NCBI RefSeq assembly: GCF_010183535.1 | Contig: NC_071331.1 | Location: 20,212,001-20,276,000 of the forward strand | Source: Caenorhabditis remanei | Taxonomy: Eukaryota; Nematoda; Chromadorea; Rhabditida; Rhabditidae | Length of the DNA: 64,000 nucleotides | Reading direction: 5' to 3' | Shown here: one piece after another, positions 46,001 through 57,119 of the stretch | Numbering within the stretch: position 1 is the first letter of the stretch | How the letters are laid out: every line of letters begins with the position of its first letter | Notes under the pieces: generated by a model | Seen by the model: only the letters and a program-made list of their open reading frames with translations | Told to the model about the DNA's origin: nothing | The model's database searches: none | Position numbers and translations under genes: made by a program

Positions 46001-48913
46001 ACACAGGTCCTTACTCAACCAAATGACCCAAGGCATTGCTGACGCTTTAGCAGTGCAAATTCTTACTGTAGCTTTAAAGGCGCATAGCAAAAAAAATTTT
46101 ATTACAGTATACAAAAATTACTGAATCAGCAGTTTTCTACCGAATTCAGTTAATTTTAGATGTTTTATAGCAATAAAATTTCGAAATTTCCCCTAAACTT
46201 ATTTTCAATCTCGGAAAAATTGGTTTTTTCCACTGAAGACATTTTCAAAACACTTTTATCGCGTTATGTTCACAGTAGACTTCTGACGCGTTTCCTGTCG
46301 TGCTCACGCCTTAAAAGTAGATTTTGGAGTGATAGGGTGCAGTGGGAAAGTTGAAAAAATCGTTTTAAAAAGTTGAGCTCACACTGCAAAACTCCGCGCA
46401 CCGAAATCAGTTACGTCATACCTATTGGATTCAAAAAGATTTTTCTGGCCAACTTTTTTAGCCGACTGTAATTCACTCAGTTTTGCGAAATTTGTGGATC
46501 CGAAAATAAGAAATGTGTAGAAAAAACTCTATCGAGCCATGTAAAATTAAAAGCACTTTTAGTCAGTAAAACTTTCAGTAACCCGACCTTTCGCCGTTTT
46601 TTGGTAATATGGGATTCACTCGGTTTCCTGTCCTGGGAACTGGATTTCCTCAATTGTTTTGAGGTTTGGACACCGATCTAAACCTTTCGAGATCTAATGG
46701 AACCAAAAAGAGCAATCAAAAATATCGAAACCGGACGCCCTCCATGATCGCGTTTTCAACACTGTTAAAAGAATCAAAGAAAAATGCCGGGCTTTCCGAT
46801 CGAACACATGAAAATTAATTGTTTCGAACTCAAAAGCTTGAATTCTTGGTAGTAAATTCAACTTTCACTTGCCACTTATTAAAAACCAATTTTTGAATGT
46901 AAAACTTGCTTAGCACCGGGCTCGAGGCGCAGCCGAGTCTGGCGGAGCGAGCCGTTAGGCTCGGGACGCTAGTCTGTGTCTGTTTTAAAACAATTAGGAA
47001 CCGTACGTTCTCAAATGAGTACACCAAAAAACTTAATAATTGAGAAATCAAAAAATTTTAAACACCTGGTCTCATAAACCTATGTTACAACTGACTCTTT
47101 GAAATTCTATAATTTACTGTTTCAAAAAGTTTATTTAGTAGAATAAATATTTGTCACTACCATTGATTGCATGTCTGAACCATGAACAAATTTCTAAGAC
47201 TTTTTGCATTTTTTTCAGTTTTAGGTTGCATTTTCACAATTTCTATTCCCTTTGTTTCCAGCGCCTACCATGGCCACGTCACCACTACCATGGAACTCTC
47301 CCCCTACAAATTCGACCATGGCTCCACCGTCTCCCAACCAGAATGGGTGCACGTCGCCCCGTGCCCAGACGTATTCCGTGGAAAACATCGTCTTGCTGAC
47401 AACGAGTTGACTGATGAGGAGAAGTTGTACGCCGCCGGAAAACAATATTCAGATGACGTCAAGAATATTCTGGACGACGTGGAATCTCGTGAACGTGGAG
47501 TGGCCGCCTACTTCGCAGAAGCACTTCAGTCGTGTGGTGGACAAGTGATTCCACCGAAAGATTACTTTAAAGATGTGGCATCTCACGTTAGAAAACATGG
47601 AGGACTGATGGTCATTGATGAAGTACAAACTGGATTCGGAAGAATTGGAAGAAAGTATTGGGCTCATCAGTTGTATGATGATGGATTCATTCCGGATATT
47701 GTCACTATGGGAAAGCCAATGGGAAATGGATTCCCGGTGTCGGCGGTGGCGACGAGAAAGGAGATTGCTGATGCTCTCGGTGGAGAGGTTGGCTATTTTA
47801 ATACGGTGAGTGATGGGGATTAGGGCTGTGCGAAACAAATTCGGAGGTTTTTTGAAAAAAACCAATCTTTGAAATTTCTGCTTAAATTTTCAAAAATTAA
47901 GTAACAAAAATAGTTTTTTTTTCGATTTTTCATAAATTTTTTCTAATTTTGTACTCAAAAAAAGGTTTCTGGGAGTCCTTGAAATACTTACAGCTTTCAT
48001 ACATATTCAAGATTTTTGCCTTGAATTTATTAGGTTTTTTTCGGTCACAAATTTTCGCAAAGAAATAGTTTTTCGAAAATATTTGTTTTTTGTGCCGTTT
48101 AGATTTCCAGATCGGATAATTTTCAATTGATAGTGTGTAACAAAACTTTAATGTTTCAAAATAAGTATTTTAGTCTTGATATTCGAATTTTTTTGGTTTG
48201 TAATGAAGTTACCCAGTTCCTGTAAGAAATTCAAATATCGAAAAATTCATATTTCACAAAAAACTATTTACTTCAAATTATGTTTCAAAATATCGCTGTT
48301 TCAAAATTTCAACTTTTTTAATACATGCATTCAATTTCTGATGATGATACGTAATTAAATCAATTAAATTACTTCTTACAAATTAAAAACTCGAATTTTT
48401 CAGTACGGTGGTAACCCAGTGGCCTGTGCCGCTGTAATCTCGGTGATGAAAATTGTGAAGGATGAGAATCTTCTGGAACACAGTCAGGCAATGGGAGAGA
48501 AATTGGAGGTCGCCCTGAGGGATCTTCAGAAGAAACACGAGTGTATTGGAGATATTAGGTATGGTTTTGAAAAAAATTACTGTTTCAATTAACATTTGAA
48601 TTATTTGACCAAAAACTATGGTAGTAATTCTTTGAATTTACTTTTCACAAATAATCCCAATTATGTCTGTTTCAGAGGAGTCGGCCTATTCTGGGGAATC
48701 GATTTGGTCAAAGACCGTCAAACCCGTGAACCCGACCAAAAACTCGCCATCGCAACCATCCTCGCCCTCCGTAAATCCTTTGGAATCCTTCTGAACGCCG
48801 ACGGTCCGTACACGAATATTCTGAAAATCAAGCCACCACTCTGCTTCAATTCTGATAATATTATGGAGACTGTGACCGCTTTGGATCAAGTTCTCACTCT
48901 TATGAATCGATAG
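43015..48913 (+). CDS. Class-III PLP enzyme, ethanolamine-phosphate phospho-lyase / AGXT2-like
   Basis: Seven exons give exactly 467 aa: 43015-43130, 44317-44435, 44485-44641, 44902-44976, 47262-47805, 48404-48558 and 48676-48913. The fold-type I features are present: CNSGSEAND (cofactor phosphate loop), EHAYHGH, VIDEVQTGFGR with D275 contacting the pyridine nitrogen, and VTMGKPMGNGFPVSAV with K307 as the Schiff-base lysine. The family includes alanine-glyoxylate aminotransferase 2 and the phospho-lyases for ethanolamine phosphate and 5-phosphohydroxylysine; I recall the C. elegans counterpart as T01B11.2. The GKPMG lysine context fits the phospho-lyase branch best, but the substrate is inferred. 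No clear mitochondrial presequence. Introns 1, 4, 5 and 6 contain piRNA-type octamers on the same strand. Confidence 0.92.
44977..47261. other. Long intron 4 of the aminotransferase
   Basis: 2285 bases, far longer than the other introns. It holds octamers at 45153 and 47117, a doubled GTCGATAATTTT unit (near 45279) and GC-rich scraps near 45383 and 46915, probably remnants of unrecognised elements. No gene is supported. Confidence 0.5.
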
Positions 48914-49806
48914 ATTCTTGAAAGAACTTTGTGCTGAATAATGATACTCTTTTTACTTCTTGATTTGGAATCTGAACTCCTAATGCTTGTGTGTATCACA
49001 TAAAAATTTTGAATTCTTTTATTCTAAAAACAATTGAAAATCGACATAGAAATTTTAGAAAATTTTGTTGAAGCTTTGCTCTTTTTATAATCGAATAGTT
49101 CCATGTTTCAATCAATTCTCAGTTAGAAGGGTTGTTATACTTGAAGAATTCCATATGTTATCTGATTTCTCGGACCCAACATTCTATCGACGTCTCGATT
49201 AAATCCAAGTTGATGAAGAATGAGAGGAACGCAGAAAGCTGGAACAGAAAATGTTGAAAATTTGAAATTGCACCTGAAACAAAAAACTAACTTTCCAGAA
49301 GAATTTCCTATCGAGAGAAGACGGCCATCCGGTAGAGAAGTTACGATAAAAACTGAATTTATCCTTCTCCTCTGTTTCTCGAAGACTAGTTCCAACTCAT
49401 TCATCGTGGCACCATGCTGTTGAAATAATTGGGGCAAGGTCAGGCTATAAAAAATTGAATTGAATTTACTGAAAATACAGAAAAGTTTGCGGGAAAATTC
49501 GCCATGATGGAATTGTTTTTTTTTGTAACTAATATTTAAAAATTGTGTTTTTATACGAAATCTGGGCCACAATTTTTTCCTGTTTCAAAAAAACAATGCA
49601 ATGTTCCTATGTTTATGTATTTTGATTATCGTTTGAATTCACTATACTAATAAACAGTAAAAAACGATTTTCAGTATTATAAGATTATGATTCACTAATA
49701 AAGTTTCAAAAATATTAATTCTGTTCAAATATCATTCCGAAAAGAGCATCCATCGTTTACACGAGTGATATTTATCTGTTTCTTCTATTTGTTGAGCCTG
49801 GAACTA
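48914..49806. other. 3' flank of the aminotransferase
   Basis: Apart from the questionable frame at 49135-49437, this region shows only AT-rich DNA and one octamer (49580). The part at 48979-49155 is the source of the duplicate at 54546-54705. Confidence 0.5.
49135..49437 (-). other. Possible gene fragment, unrecognised
   Basis: On the minus strand a frame reads ATMNELELVFEKQRRRINSV and continues to HQLGFNRDVDRMLGPRNQI before a stop. The residue mix is more protein-like than the surrounding frames and the DNA is less AT-rich. Splice signals inside it (TTTCAG near 49273, TTCCAG near 49238) cannot be arranged into a consistent model. It may be the end of a lost gene or chance. Confidence 0.25.
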
Positions 49807-50190
49807 GGGGGACTGCGGTATTTCAAAAAATCGAGGTTTTTTGATATGAATCGACTCAGAATTGTGTAGAAAAGAGAAAAGTCTATTAAAGCCAGGTCCG
49901 AAAATTAGTCTAAAAAGAGTTATGAGGTCTCAAAGTGTCAAAAAATGGCCTCTCGCAGTGAAGATTTGCCTTATATTTCAAAAATTTTTCATGTTCACGC
50001 GAGAGAATTTTACTTCGAAATATAAGACAAATCTTTACGGGGAGATGTCCTTTTTTGACACTTTGAGACCTCATAATTCGTTTCAGACAAATTTTCGGAC
50101 CTGGTTTCAAGAGACTTTTCTCTTTTCTACAAAATTCTCAGTCGATCCATATCAAAACATCTCAATTTTCGGAATACCGCAGTCCCCCTT
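49807..50190. mobile_element. Fold-back element, AGGGGGACTGCGG family
   Basis: The ends AGGGGGACTGCGGTATT and its complement enclose two long arms that match for about 150 bases, including GTTATGAGGTCTCAAAGTGT. The interior of the GGGCC element at 3786-4516 contains related sequence (TGATATGAATCGATTCAGAA). The target duplication is not clear. Confidence 0.7.
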
Positions 50191-50294
50191 TAAGCAAAAA
50201 GTAAAACTTCTAAAACATCTCTGTTTCTGAGAACACGTTTCTTATTTCAACTATGTTTTTATGTAGTTCTGTGGTGAAATAAGTTGCTATTTAT

Positions 50295-51454
50295 TAGTGT
50301 TCCGACAAGCGATCAGCAATGCTCGCCGAGCGCGAGAAATCTCGCATTTCTCGCACACGCAGTACTCGCATTTTTTATTTTTGTTTGGCGTGAATGCGAG
50401 AATATTCTCGTTCTCGCAAATGCTCGCATTTTCTCGTTCTTTCATTTCTCGTTCTCGCAGATGATCGCATTTTTCAAATTCTCGCGTGAAGATCGCAAAA
50501 AATTGCGAGACTCGCGAGACTCGCATTTGAAAATAGCATTTTTCTTACTAGGGAAGAATCCCGAGTCGAGATGGATTTATGGGTCGAGACAGATATCACT
50601 AGATCGGAAATTTTACACTGATTTCGAATATGCATTCTAATCTTGCAAAACGATTTTATGAAATAAGTTATTCAGGGTTTTGTGAGTACCAAAATGGAAA
50701 CTTTGAAGTCACGTAAATTATCCGAAAAACTAATTTCATTGGGTTGAGTTAAATTACAGTATGTTTCAAACGTCAGGTAACATTTTCAGCCGTTTATTAG
50801 ACAAAAACATTTTTGGACATATGTATTTTGAAGTTTTTGGTAAATTAGGCCAACGTTTTATTGGTCAAGTTGGCTTGGGTGACCTGAAAACGTAATTATA
50901 AATTAGATGGATTGAACATACTATTGTATTTCTTATGATTAAAGACCGCAACATTTTTTCAAGTTCAAGGTTTCATCACATTTTTCATCCTGACTTGTTC
51001 TTCATGTAATTAAAAATGTGTTCATTGAATTCTACGTACTCGTTTACATAGAAAGTTTTCATTCTGTTTTAGCGTTCTGGGTTCTCATGACAGCCCGCCA
51101 AACATTTCAATAACCTCCCCATGACTCCCCAAGAGAAGAAAATGAATAAGTCCGCCACGTGCCTTTTATTTTTATGATTCTCATTATTAAAAACAGAGGA
51201 AAACAGTAAAATGTACTGTAGTTCACGTAGATTGCGAGACTCGCGAGTCTCGCAATATTTTTTGCGATCATCACGCGAGCATTAGAAAATGCGATCACGT
51301 GCGAGAACGAGCATTTGCGAGGCGAGAAATATGCGAGCATTTGCGAGAATGAAAATATTCTCGCATTCACGCAAGACTAAAATATAAAATGCGAGTAATG
51401 CGAGAACGAGAAACAGCGAGAATTGCGAGAATCGTCTCGCGAATCGGAACACTA
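50295..51454. mobile_element. hAT-like non-autonomous element with CTCGC/GCGAG-rich ends
   Basis: Direct repeats CTATTTAT at 50287-50294 and 51455-51462; inverted ends TAGTGTTCCGA and TCGGAACACTA. About 240 bases at each end are made of degenerate CTCGCATTT/AAATGCGAG units pointing inward. The 8-bp duplication and TAGTG-like terminus fit hAT. The middle is AT-rich and has no transposase. Confidence 0.85.
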
Positions 51455-51462
51455 CTATTTAT

Positions 51463-53134
51463 CATTCCAAAAAATAATTGAAGCCGATATTTTCAGAACA
51501 GTGTAGAGAACTCAAATGTTTCTTTTCTTCAAAATTCTTCTGTTTCAAAATTCCATGATAACAAAACTCTTAGAATTTGAAAATGTACAGCATTCCGATT
51601 CTATAACGAATATTTATAGTTGCGAATAACTACACAAAAAAACCACACAACAAAGTTCTTTTTTAGAGTCTCTACTCACATTTTTTCTTGAAACAAGCCA
51701 AATTGTTCGGATTGATTTTTTTCAAAATAATATTTTCAGTTTGTTTAAAAATTCAATGTTTCAACAAAAAAGTTAATTTTGAAAACAGATTTTTAAAGAC
51801 ACTTTAGAGTGCATAGATCAAACTTGAAACAACAAAAATAAAGAAGCGCTCGTGAATTTTGAATTCAAAAATTACTTGGCATTGAAAAAATATGAACGCG
51901 TACTTTTTAATCTTTAAAATGTTTTGAATGCACGGTTCAGAACCTATTGGAGAACTTACAACCGTTTTTCTTGTTTCAAAATAATTCTTTATTTAGAATT
52001 CAGGAATATCCTTTAATGATTTCAGAAGTTTCAAAATAATCTAGCCTGAATCCTTACTTTTTCTGAAAAACTACTGTTTCATGAAATGCATTTATTTTGA
52101 ACATTTACGATTTCAATAGTGAGCGAAAATATGCAAGAATATGAATATTTCTTAATGTAGATATTGGAAACATTATGAAATAAAAATAAAATCTTTTTGT
52201 ATTCAAAATTTTCCGGTTTCAACAAAAAGTATTTTACTCTAAGAAACAATTTTCCTATGATAGTTAAATAATTTCATAAATTTACTATTTCAAGAAATTT
52301 ATTCGCATGAAAAACAAATGTTCTTTCAATATCACTACAATACAACTCCTGACTTCTATGTTTCCTGATTTATATTCACTGTTTCAATGTAATTTCACAT
52401 AGGAGGAAAATACTTGACTTTTGTTTAATTAAATGTTTTGTTTCAACAAAAAGTTAATTGTTTCAAAAATATGCCAATCTGCAGTTGGTCCCTGACTTAA
52501 TCTGAATACGATTGAGACAATAAATATAATTACTGTTTCTAAAATTTTGATTTGTTCTGAACACTCAATAAGAGTCCTGCTTGTTGTTAAAACATAGGTC
52601 TCGTAGTTGAAAGCATGGAAAATCTTGGTAAAAGTATTGAAATCTGTAGTAAAATACGGTCTTTCGTCATTTTCAACTACATGCGCCCCGATGAGTGTTT
52701 GTGAGCAGATAATAATAAAACTTAATCAAAATTATTCTATATAGAATATTAACTGAAAAAAAGTTTCTCATCATTTAATGTTTCATACGGAAAAATAAGA
52801 ATTTACTGTTTCAACTTACTTGTGTAATATAATTTTTTACACTAACTGCGTTTCCATATCCTCGTTCGCCAGTCTTCAATTTTAATATTTTAAGGAAATT
52901 TTTTGTGCCCAGAGTTTTATAGGTGCTTTTACTAAATTCAGTGCGTTCTTCGATCAAAGTGTCTAAGTAGTCATGGCTTCATACTTCAAAAACTTCAGTT
53001 TCAGCAAAATTTTTTAGCTGTGAAAACAAATATCTTTTGCTTCTATAATATTTTTCAATTAACTGTCGAACTTCATTAGTTAACGGAACAAAAACCCCTG
53101 GCTCTTGCATAGTTCAAAACTTACTGTTTTCACA
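51463..53134. other. Gene-free DNA with plus-strand octamers
   Basis: Octamers at 51540, 52074, 52379 and 52806. AT-rich with long T runs and no convincing frame; a plausible stretch of independent piRNA genes. Confidence 0.6.
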
Positions 53135-53142
53135 AAAATTCT

Positions 53143-53510
53143 GGCTCTATTACAGTTTAGATGTCCTTTAAAAACTAAAACGTCCCTTAAAACACTTAGA
53201 CGTCCCTTGAAACACTTAAACGTCTTTTCAAACTCTAATTTTTTTAAAACGTCCTCTCAAAAGTTTAGACGTCCCAAAAAACGTTTAAACGTCCCATAAA
53301 ATGTTTAGACGTCCCTTGTAATCTCAAAATATAGTTCTGAAAATTTAAACGTCCCAAAAAACATTTAGACGTCTCTTGAACACTTTCAGTGGCTTTTAAT
53401 GTTGAAGGGACGTCTAAACATTTTTTGGGACGTTTAAATGTTTTTTGGGACGTCTAAGTATTTTTTGGGACGTTCAAATTTTCAAAGGACATTTAAACTG
53501 TAATAGAGCC
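53143..53510. mobile_element. Fold-back element of ACGTCCC repeats (8-bp TSD), copy B
   Basis: Flanked by AAAATTCT (53135-53142 and 53511-53518); ends GGCTCTATTACAGTTTAGAT and complement. Same family as 6893-7415 but shorter. Confidence 0.85.
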
Positions 53511-53518
53511 AAAATTCT

Positions 53519-54288
53519 TATCTAATAGTGAGTTTTTCTTTAGTACTTCAGACACAAAAATTTCAACCTAAGGCTAGGTAAACTCAGTTCCAAAAAATAC
53601 TGTTTCTGTGAAGTTATCAACCTATGATACCAAAACCACTCTGATCTTTTGGGATTGTTACTTTCGAAAAATATACATATTGCACACTCCAAAAAAGAAT
53701 TGCAAGAAACATGACGCCGATTTTTCACGGCTTCAAATTTCTTGCCATTCTTTTTCACAGTCATTTTTCGCTGTCTGGGAGACCTTGAATTGTGAATTAC
53801 TCTCTTTCAATTTCAAAATTTACTGTTTCAACATACAGTAATTCTTCAAAAACATGTATATCTACAGTATTTGCCACAATTTCATACATTAAATTTTTAG
53901 AATTTCCTGTTACAAGAATGCTATTCATTCTAGGTGCTGTCAATGATTGGGACAGGTCTTTTTTCATGAGCTATTAATCCGTATAAATATATATTTTTCA
54001 GCCGGATCATTTGTTTGTTACAAAATTTTCAGTTTCAGAAAATGCTCTGAAAAACATCACTGTTTTGTAAAATGCGTTTCGTTTTTGAGGTTGTGTTATG
54101 TTTACATTTAGAGAGATTTGAATAGTTGGTATCATATTTCAGTTTGTCTAACAAAATTTACTGTCTTAATATTTTTTCAGTTACTTGTTTGTGTTTTTCA
54201 GTAGTTGCTTTGCTTTACATGTTCTCACATTAATTTAATAATTCTGCATAAATTGTTCAAAAGGAGAATTCCCATTGGAAAATGGTAT
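53519..54288. other. Gene-free DNA
   Basis: AT-rich; one octamer at 53823. Nothing else recognised. Confidence 0.5.
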
Positions 54289-54707
54289 TTGAAGAAAAAT
54301 AACTGTTTCAATTAACTTTTGAATTATTTCCCCAAAAACTATGGTAGTTATTCTCCGCATTTACTTTGTACAAAAATTCCAATTATATTTGTTTCAGGGG
54401 AGTCGGCCTATTCTGGGGAATCGGCTTGGTCAAAGACCGTCAAACCCGTGAACCCGACCAAAAACTTGCCATTGCAACCATCCTCGCCCTCCGTAAATCC
54501 TTTGGAATCCTTTTGAACGCCAACGGTCCGTACACTAACTCCTATGTGTATCACAAAATAAATAGAAAAAATTTTATTGAAGAAAATTGAAAATCGACAT
54601 GGAAACTTAGAAACTTTTGTTGAAGCTTTTCTCTTTTGATAATGCATTGTACCATATTTCAATGAATTCTCAGTTAGAAGGGTTGTTATCCTTGAAGAAT
54701 TCCATCA
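54289..54707 (+). pseudogene. Partial duplicate of the aminotransferase last exon
   Basis: 54289-54540 matches 48571-48823: the end of intron 6 including its octamer, the acceptor and the first 46 or so codons of exon 7 (GVGLFWGIGLVKDRQTREPD and so on). At TACACTAACTCC the coding part stops and the sequence jumps to the gene's 3' flank (54546-54705 matches about 48979-49155). The intron is kept, so this is a DNA-level copy with an internal deletion. It lacks all upstream exons and cannot encode an enzyme. Confidence 0.85.
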
Positions 54708-55066
54708 GTAGTATGGGGATAAGAAAAAAGGAAGGGGGGGGTCCCCTAACAGCTGTTCCCCGCACGACACCCCTCGCCCCAGCGGAAAAAAACGGGACAC
54801 CCTCCTCTTTTTACACACTCTCTCACCCACCAAAGCGGAAGAATACCGGGTCACCCTCCTCCTCACCCCCGCGGAAAAAAACAGGAACCCCCCAGCGGAA
54901 AAAAACGGGACAACTTTCCCGAAAAAGAAGACCCTCTGGAGGGTTCCTGTTTTTTTTCCGCGGTGGTGAGGAGGAGGGTGACCCGGTATTCTTCCGCTTT
55001 GGTGGGTGAGAGAGTGTGAAAAAAAAAGAGGAGGGCGTCCCCCTTCCATCCTTATCCCCATACTAC
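54708..55066. mobile_element. GC-rich fold-back element (GTAGTATGGGGATAAG ends)
   Basis: Inverted ends GTAGTATGGGGATAAG and CTTATCCCCATACTAC. Inside, an almost perfect 75-80-base stem (54815-54890 against 54942-55018) is built from units such as AGCGGAAAAAAACGGGA and GAAGAATACCGGGTCACCCT. Short frames on both strands are repeat by-products. A related scrap lies at 55110-55172. It landed at the end of the aminotransferase duplicate. Confidence 0.8.
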
Positions 55067-55172
55067 AGTTGCATACTTACGGACCACGATCTCTTTACAC
55101 ACACACACCCCCCAGCGGAAAAAAACGGGACCCCCTTCTCCTCACCCTTACAATAGCGGAAGAATATCGGGG

Positions 55173-55809
55173 GTCTATGTCTTTTTGCGTGCTGTTTTAA
55201 GTTGCAAAAATGAGTATTCATGGCAAAAAACTCATAAATTGAATGACTTTTTCAATGAAAGTTATTTCTAAATACAAATATTTTGCTAAATTTATGTTGA
55301 AACATAGGTTTCGTGTGTTCTACAAAACTTATTATATCACAATGCAACTATTTGATTTTGCACCTATTTGAGTTACTGTTCCTCGTACTTTCTTCAAAAA
55401 TTCCCCTTTTTGTCTTTAACAATCTCCGAAAGTGCACACAAATTCTGACTGTAATCATTTATTGGGCTAATATGTTATAATTATGCCGACAAATAATGCA
55501 TATGGGTTAGAAGACTATAAACCACTGTCTTTTGATGATGCATATGTTTCAAACCCATTTGATTCAAAGACGTGTCAGTTCTTTTATTTTTGATGACTTT
55601 GTGGTAAAGAGCGCATGTTTATAGCTGTTTATTTCAACTTCACATTATGTATAGTTCTTTATTCAACACAGTTTTAGGCATTATAGAAAAGTTGTATAAC
55701 TGAAATTGTTGCATTTTTCGTGTACAATTGATACATTATTAACAAGTAGGAGTAAGCAGACAAAACATATACATAAAGATCAATTATTCATCAATTTGGC
55801 AATATCATA
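55173..55809. other. Gene-free DNA, possible edge of the second polymerase locus
   Basis: No gene and no exact piRNA-type octamer. The left terminus of the second polymerase locus may lie here, but no convincing AG-type terminal sequence was found. Confidence 0.4.
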
Positions 55810-56462
55810 TCACTTGTTAGGACGTAGAACTTTTTGAACGCCAGAAATATCCGATGAAGGTATTGACCATCTCATGCCGCTGTCTCGTTTCTTCTGAGCA
55901 CGAACCTCTCTATCGTTTTGCATAGCTTCAGGTCTGTAAAAACCAATATATTTTCTGATTAAAATAAGTGTAGTTACCTTGGAACTCTGACGATGAACAG
56001 CTCTGACACAGGATACGCAGCCCCACATCCGTTGATCACTACATACTGGTTGTCATCAATGTTATAGCACCATTTAGCAGCAAAATACTGACAAAGGTTA
56101 AGATTTCCTTGGCCACATTGAACTTCAGTCGGACGTAATGGAGTGACGTAGCACCCTACCAATACTTCACCAGCTCGGCTGTAAAACACAGCTTGGTCAG
56201 CAGTCATTCGATCCAAACATTCGCGAATATAATCCAAATCTGTTCGGCGTTTGACGTCCGGACACAAAGAAGAATATCCAACTTTCTTCAAAGCACAAGA
56301 TAGCTGGTGAATTTCTTTGTATGTTGATTGCTTGAATTCACGAAAACGGTCTTCAATCTCTTGATGATTGCATGGTTTTGATTTATCCTCTTTCTTTGTT
56401 GGCAAGTACATATTTATTTTGTCCAAGTCCTCACACATATCAAAATCCTCACAGGAATCCAT
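55810..56462 (-). CDS. 202-aa unknown protein of the second polymerase locus
   Basis: Two exons (56462-55978 and 55933-55810) joined by a 44-base GT-AG intron encode 202 aa. The start MDSCEDFDMCEDLD is acidic. The middle has many charged helices (EIEDRFREFKQSTYKEIHQL). A cysteine-containing C-terminal half follows (VGCYVTPLRP, GNLNLCQYFAAKWCYNID). The last exon is basic. I do not recognise the family. It is on the same strand as the polymerase at 58630-63725 and 2.2 kb downstream of it, so it is probably an accessory gene of the same element. A longer reading upstream of 56462 is possible but would add 12 unconvincing residues. Confidence 0.65.
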
Positions 56463-57119
56463 AATAACACAACGAGAGCGTATGAAATAGATCACCAATC
56501 ACGATGACGTTAAAAATACGGAATGGCACAAAAATAGTCCTTGAGCAGCTGAATGTGAGAGAGTTAGAGACGCAGAGAAAGTGCATAGGTCAAAAAACCC
56601 TTCTCCTTTCTGGAAATTGTCGCTACCCTATTTAGTTCTATTCTGTACACACATATTTCTTCAAGAATATTACTCATAGTATTGGCTGCGCACCTGAAAT
56701 ACGTTATCAAGCTATGATTGAAAACAACACTTTAGTGCTTTTGTTGATAGAATAGAAGAATGTAGTATGCTGATGCTCTGTAAGTATATGTCCATGAAAA
56801 ATGTAATATACCCTAATGTAAACAAAAGATCCATATAGATAAAAGCGATAGCAAATATAAGTGGTTATTGATAAAAATATGAAGCTTTTACGTCTGAACT
56901 TAGGCATTTGTTGATGAACAAACACTAAACATCTTCCTCGGAAAGCATCCCTAGATGCAAAAATGCGCGCCCGTATTATCAGCTTTCTTTGCATTAAGCG
57001 GTAATATGATGACAAGTACTTCGTAATATGAATACGTTAGTGTGTATCACGGTAAATATTGCTAAAAAGAAACGTTGCCGCCATATTGAAGCTCGAGTAT
57101 CATCTCAAAAGATTGAAAA
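56463..57119. other. Upstream DNA of the 202-aa gene
   Basis: Contains TGACGT near 56503 and GAGAGAGTTAGAGACGCAGAGA near 56558, resembling purine-rich stretches in the centre of the palindromic element. No gene supported. Confidence 0.4.

Larger units (their letters stand above)
43775..54310 (+). promoter_or_regulatory. piRNA upstream-motif field, block 4 (all plus strand)
   Basis: Exact CTGTTTCA starts at 43775, 43810, 44206, 45153, 47117, 48296, 48580, 48667, 49580, 51540, 52074, 52379, 52806, 53823 and 54303. No exact minus-strand copy was seen in this block. The core at 52806 has CGTT ending at 52852 as a plausible 21U start signal. The copy at 48667 is part of the exon 7 acceptor of the aminotransferase and may be coincidence. 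That at 54303 was copied from 48580 by the partial gene duplication. Confidence 0.75.

Noticed and set aside
46903..46985. GC-rich stretch with possible tRNA-like stems inside intron 4.
   Set aside because: No consistent acceptor stem, anticodon loop or TTC-containing arm; more likely a repeat remnant.
54617..55061. Frames of 118-130 codons on both strands with GKKTGTPQRKKTG-like repeats.
   Set aside because: They are the two strands of one fold-back hairpin.
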